Shown: in pieces, positions 13,677 to 16,710 of the stretch
Layout of the letters: the number at the start of each line of letters is the position of its first letter
Numbering within the stretch: position 1 is the stretch's first letter
Source: Anaerolineae bacterium
GTDB taxonomy: Bacteria; Chloroflexota; Anaerolineae; JAFGEY01
Assembly: GCA_016931365.1 (NCBI GenBank)
Contig: JAFGEY010000312.1
Location: 1-16,710 of the forward strand
Reading direction: 5' to 3'
Length of the DNA: 16,710 bases
Translations under genes and position numbers: made by a program
Notes under the pieces: generated by a model
The model's input: only the letters and a program-made list of their open reading frames with translations
The model's database searches: none
Told to the model about the DNA's origin: nothing

Positions 13677-16489
13677 CAACCCTCACTCGAGGGCAACAAA
13701 GCCTGCTCAACCAGGCCGGGCACCAATGCCAGCGCATCGGATAACCGGCTGGGATCGCGCCCGCCAGCCTGCGCCATCGTCGCGCGGCCGCCGCCGCCAC
13801 CACCGACGACCTGGGCCACGTCGCGGATCACATTTCCGGCGTGCAGCCCCTTCTGTACCAGGTCTTGGGTCACCGCTGCGACCAGCATTGGCTTGTCGTC
13901 GATGATCGCACCCAGCACGACCACCCCCGAGCCTATCTGATCGCGAAAACGGTCACACATCTCGCGGAGAATGGAGACATTGTCGGCCTCCACCCGCGTC
14001 GAGAGCACCGACACGCCATTTACCTGGCGCACCTGTCGCAAAATGCCCTCGAAACGACTCAGTGCATTGCGACGATTAAGTGTGTCAATCTCTTTGCGCA
14101 GCGCTTTTTGCTCGTCGAGCAGGGCCAGCACTTTACGATCGACCTCTTCGGGACGACAGCCCAGGTAAACAGCCGCCTGGCCGAGTGCGTTCATCTGGTT
14201 TTGGGCCAATTCTTGCGCGGCGTGCCCGGTCACAGCCTCGATGCGCCGTACTCCGGCCGCCACACTGCTCTCGGACACGATTCTGAACAGCCCAATCTGA
14301 CTGGTGTGATTGACATGCGTACCGCCACACAACTCCTTGCTGAACTCTTCTCCTTCATAACCAACCGTAATTACGCGAACCTCGTCGCCATATTTTTCAC
14401 CAAAGAGGGCCATCGCCCCTTCTGCAACTGCATCCTGATAGCCTTCGACATACACCTCGACCGGATAGTCGGCGAGGATGGCCGCATTGACCAGGTATTC
14501 CACCTCGTCAAGCTGATCCTGGGTCAGCATCGAGCCGTGCGAAAAGTCAAAGCGCAGACGGTCCGGGGCAACCAGAGATCCGGCCTGCTGAACGTGTTCG
14601 CCCAGCACGTAGCGCAGCTCGCTATGTAGCAAGTGTGTGGCCGTGTGATTGCGCGCAATGTCGGCGCGGCGCTCATAATCGACCATCGCCCACGCCAAAT
14701 CGCCGACCTCCGGCTCGCCCAATTGAACCGTGCCCGCGTGGACGATCAACCCGGCCACTGGACGGCGTGCCTCCTCGATAGCAATCACCCACTGCGCAGC
14801 GGCCTTGACCTCGTCCGCCGTCAAATCGTCCGGTACATGCTCGTATCTGACCAAAACACCGCTGTCCGTCATCTGACCGCCGCTCTCGACGTAAAAGGGT
14901 GTCTCGGCCAGAACAACCTCAACGCGGTCGCCGGGCTGCGCGCATTTGACCGGCGTGAGCGTCCTGGCACCGTCCTTATTTTCTTCGACCCGGAGCATCG
15001 CCAGCACTTTGCCCTCTACCTCGACGCTCTCTTCGTAAAGGTGCTCAACTCCTCCGTCAGGCAGACTGCCTTCAGCCTGAAGCGATCCCAACAACCGGCT
15101 GTACACGCTTAACACACCCACGTCGATCTCGCCAATCACACCCTTGCCACTGACAATGCGGTGTTCGTCCATCGCCACATCAAATCCGGCACGGTCGACG
15201 AGCAGGTTGCGCTCTTGAGCAATGTCGCGGATCAGGTCATAAGGAAAGCCGTCCTGCGTCCAGAGCACAAAAGCATCGCGCCCAGAAATGACCGTCTTGC
15301 CCGCCGCCAGCGTCGTCTCGACGATCTCGTTGATGCGAGTCAGGCCGTGGTCGAGGGTGCGCAAAAAGCGTTCCTCTTCCTGGGTAATCGTGTTAAGGAT
15401 AAAACTGCGTCGTGCGACCAGTTCCTGAAACTGCGCACCCATCAGATCGATAACCACCTGGGCAATCTCGGCCAGGAATGGGCCCTCAAAGCCGATCTTG
15501 CGGCCAAAGCGCGCCGCGCGGCGCAGGATCATGCGTAGCACGTACTCACGCCCCTCATTGCCAGGCATCACCCCGTCGCCGATCAGGAACGTGATTGCTC
15601 GCCCGTGGTCGGCGATGACGCGATAAGCGATCTGATTGGTCTGGCGTTCGACATCGGTGTGACCCAAAAGCGACTGAATGCGATCCAGGAGCGGGACAAA
15701 CAGGTCAGTATCATAGTTCGAATGGACATTTTGCAGAATAGACACCATTCGCTCGAAACCCATTCCCGTATCGACGTGCCTGGCGGGAAGCGGCTCCAGT
15801 GTATTTGCATCTTGGCGATTATATTGGATAAAAACCAGGTTCCAGAACTCGACGATGCGCTGGCAGTCACCGTTGACCTGGCAAATGTGCCCGGGCACAC
15901 CCTGTTTGTCGCAGAACTCGGGGCCGCGATCGATGTGGATTTCACTGCACGGCCCGCAAGGGCCGGTTTCGCCCATCTCCCAGAAATTGTCCTTGCGGCC
16001 AAAGGGTATGATGTGAACCGGATCAATGTCGGTTTCGGTGCGCCAGTAATGGATGGCTTCTTCATCTGCGCCCAGATCGCCATAATCATCCTCAAAGATC
16101 GAGGCATAGAGCTTTTCCTTGGGCATTCCCCACACCTTGGTCAACAGCTCCCAGGCCCAGGCGATGGCTTCTTTTTTATAGTAATCACCGAACGACCAGT
16201 TGCCCAGCATCTCGAAAAAAGTGTGATGACGGTTGGAATGTCCAACCTCTTCCAGGTCGTTGTGCTTGCCGGAGACGCGCATCACCTTTTGCGTATCGGC
16301 GGCACGGGTATAATCGCGTTTGGCCAAGCCGAGGAAAATATCTTTGAACTGGTTCATCCCAGCATTGATAAAAAGCAGCGTCGGATCATCGACGGGAATC
16401 AGCGATGCGCTGGGCACAATTGTATGCCCACGCTCGCGGAAAAAGTTTAAAAAGCTCTGGCGAATTTCTGCGCTGGTCCAAGTTTCCAT
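13676..16489 (-). CDS. alaS: Alanyl-tRNA synthetase
   Basis: AlaRS charges tRNA-Ala and edits mischarged serine and glycine. The product has 937 residues, somewhat longer than the usual 870-880. The class II core opens with SAEIRQSFLNFFRERGHTIV, PTLLFINAGMNQFKDIF and RHHTFFEMLGNWSFGDYYK. HVDTGMGFERM and the GREYVLRMILRRAARFG segment follow. The editing domain has TPFYVESGGQM and the metal site HTATH (H615, H619) with CGGTH (C721, H725). The C-terminal DHHA1 domain ends with a run of six glycines before RATMAQAGGRDP, where a lysine commonly interrupts the glycines. Some extra length lies between the ESGGQ motif and HTATH (about 550-585). ATG 16489 has GAGGTG six bases upstream and a promoter about 35 bases before the start. 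It is the first gene of the block that runs to mltG. Confidence 0.98.
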   Translation of the reverse strand: METWTSAEIRQSFLNFFRERGHTIVPSASLIPVDDPTLLFINAGMNQFKDIFLGLAKRDYTRAADTQKVMRVSGKHNDLEEVGHSNRHHTFFEMLGNWSFGDYYKKEAIAWAWELLTKVWGMPKEKLYASIFEDDYGDLGADEEAIHYWRTETDIDPVHIIPFGRKDNFWEMGETGPCGPCSEIHIDRGPEFCDKQGVPGHICQVNGDCQRIVEFWNLVFIQYNRQDANTLEPLPARHVDTGMGFERMVSILQNVHSNYDTDLFVPLLDRIQSLLGHTDVERQTNQIAYRVIADHGRAITFLIGDGVMPGNEGREYVLRMILRRAARFGRKIGFEGPFLAEIAQVVIDLMGAQFQELVARRSFILNTITQEEERFLRTLDHGLTRINEIVETTLAAGKTVISGRDAFVLWTQDGFPYDLIRDIAQERNLLVDRAGFDVAMDEHRIVSGKGVIGEIDVGVLSVYSRLLGSLQAEGSLPDGGVEHLYEESVEVEGKVLAMLRVEENKDGARTLTPVKCAQPGDRVEVVLAETPFYVESGGQMTDSGVLVRYEHVPDDLTADEVKAAAQWVIAIEEARRPVAGLIVHAGTVQLGEPEVGDLAWAMVDYERRADIARNHTATHLLHSELRYVLGEHVQQAGSLVAPDRLRFDFSHGSMLTQDQLDEVEYLVNAAILADYPVEVYVEGYQDAVAEGAMALFGEKYGDEVRVITVGYEGEEFSKELCGGTHVNHTSQIGLFRIVSESSVAAGVRRIEAVTGHAAQELAQNQMNALGQAAVYLGCRPEEVDRKVLALLDEQKALRKEIDTLNRRNALSRFEGILRQVRQVNGVSVLSTRVEADNVSILREMCDRFRDQIGSGVVVLGAIIDDKPMLVAAVTQDLVQKGLHAGNVIRDVAQVVGGGGGGRATMAQAGGRDPSRLSDALALVPGLVEQALLPSSEG

Positions 16490-16495
16490 TGTTTA

Positions 16496-16501
16496 CACCT
16501 C
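16496..16501 (-). promoter_or_regulatory. Ribosome binding site of alaS
   Basis: GAGGTG on the minus strand lies six bases before the alaS ATG and confirms the start at 16489. Confidence 0.7.
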
Positions 16502-16524
16502 GCTGTTTACCGGGTCGGCAAGCG

Positions 16525-16553
16525 ATTCTACCACACTAGACGCAAAAAGACAA
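16525..16553 (-). promoter_or_regulatory. Sigma-70-type promoter of the alaS operon
   Basis: On the minus strand TTGTCT (16553-16548) and TAGAAT (16530-16525) are separated by 17 bases. Transcription would start near 16518, leaving a leader of roughly 30 bases. That is too short for a T-box or other large leader regulator. Confidence 0.65.
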
Positions 16554-16589
16554 TATTCGGGCAATTCACACCACCCACACGTCATCCAC

Positions 16590-16618
16590 TTGACGAAATA
16601 GGCATTTGGGTGTATCTT
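16590..16618 (+). promoter_or_regulatory. Sigma-70-type promoter of selC
   Basis: TTGACG (16590-16595) and TATCTT (16613-16618) are 17 bases apart. The first base of the mature tRNA lies six bases after the -10 element, so the transcript would begin at or very near the tRNA 5' end. It diverges from the alaS promoter, with 36 bases between the two -35 elements. Confidence 0.7.
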
Positions 16619-16624
16619 GGTTCT

Positions 16625-16710
16625 GGGAGTGAAACGCGTCCGGTGGCGCGCGCGGTCTTCAAAACCGTCTGAAGGGGCGTAGACCGTTCCTTGGTGAGTT
16701 CGACTCTCAT
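16625..16710 (+). tRNA. selC: Selenocysteine tRNA, tRNA-Sec(TCA), 3' end outside window
   Basis: The acceptor 5' strand is GGGAGTGA (16625-16632). After AA, a six-base-pair D stem CGCGTC/GGCGCG closes the four-base loop CGGT (16635-16650), as in bacterial tRNA-Sec. The anticodon stem GCGGT/ACCGT (16652-16668, one G-U pair) holds loop CTTCAAA with anticodon TCA at 16659-16661. The long variable arm (16669-16693) forms AAGGGGC/GTTCCTT. The T arm is GTGAG-TTCGACT-CTCAT and ends at the window edge, so the eight-base 3' acceptor strand (expected TCACTCCC), the discriminator and the tail are missing. SelC carries serine that SelA converts to selenocysteine, and SelB delivers it to UGA codons. The short D loop, extended D stem and long variable arm exclude an ordinary opal suppressor tRNA. 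Confidence 0.93.

Noticed and set aside
13790..13812. GCC/ACC trinucleotide run as a microsatellite
   Set aside because: It encodes the glycine run near the alaS C-terminus, a known variable form of a family motif, and is short.
15605..16450. 281-residue plus-strand open frame opposite alaS
   Set aside because: It lies wholly within the coding sequence of alaS, whose motifs are intact. No recognisable protein and no ribosome site.
348..16489. Selenoprotein gene with in-frame TGA in this window
   Set aside because: All genes here end at stops consistent with full family lengths. No gene appears truncated at TGA with continuing homology.
16625..16710. Ordinary opal suppressor or tRNA-Trp/tRNA-Ser reading of the TCA anticodon
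   Set aside because: The six-base-pair D stem, four-base D loop and long variable arm are specific to tRNA-Sec.

Overview
The window looks like chromosomal DNA of a GC-rich member of the Chloroflexota, probably near the Anaerolineae/Caldilineae. This lineage call is an inference. It rests on a membrane-anchored baseplate-J-like protein, a sortase that carries an N-terminal four-cysteine module I associate with Chloroflexota surface proteins, and the alaS and mltG neighbourhood. No phage, insertion sequence or CRISPR is visible, and genes are packed with 1-20 nt overlaps.

Left edge (1-347): the 3' part of a signal recognition particle RNA, cut by the window start, with a hairpin terminator after it. 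A pair of imperfect inverted 9-nt-period repeats follows (the 'ATCCTGTT' type). Then comes a plus-strand operon (348-4005): a flavoprotein of the HI0933/BaiN family, a YabE-like cell-wall protein (DUF348, G5 and 3D domains), and rsmA/ksgA. YabE next to KsgA matches the Firmicutes yabE-rnmV-ksgA order, without rnmV.

Everything from 16489 down to 3986 is on the minus strand and forms two blocks. Block A (16489 to 9320) runs alaS, an FtsA/PilM-like actin-fold ATPase, a single-pass baseplate-J-like protein, ruvX and mltG, and ends in a strong hairpin. The alaS-ruvX-mltG framework resembles the Firmicutes alaS-yrzL-yrrK-yrrL cluster, but the small IreB/YrzL gene position is filled by the actin-like and J-like pair. 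Block B (9240 to 3986) runs a GT4-type glycosyltransferase, a membrane-anchored FAM173-like methyltransferase, a GT39/PMT-type membrane glycosyltransferase and a sortase. This looks like a surface glycosylation and anchoring module. The sortase gene overlaps the rsmA end tail to tail by 20 bp.

Right edge: divergent to alaS, with its own near-consensus promoter, is selC, the selenocysteine tRNA (anticodon TCA, 6-bp D stem, long variable arm). The window end cuts it just before the 3' acceptor strand. The organism therefore probably makes selenoproteins, although none is evident here.

The parts most worth a second look are the actin-like/J-like pair embedded in the alaS-ruvX-mltG operon, the cysteine-module sortase with its glycosylation genes, the SRP RNA with a GAGA apical loop and an apparently long 3' arm, and selC.
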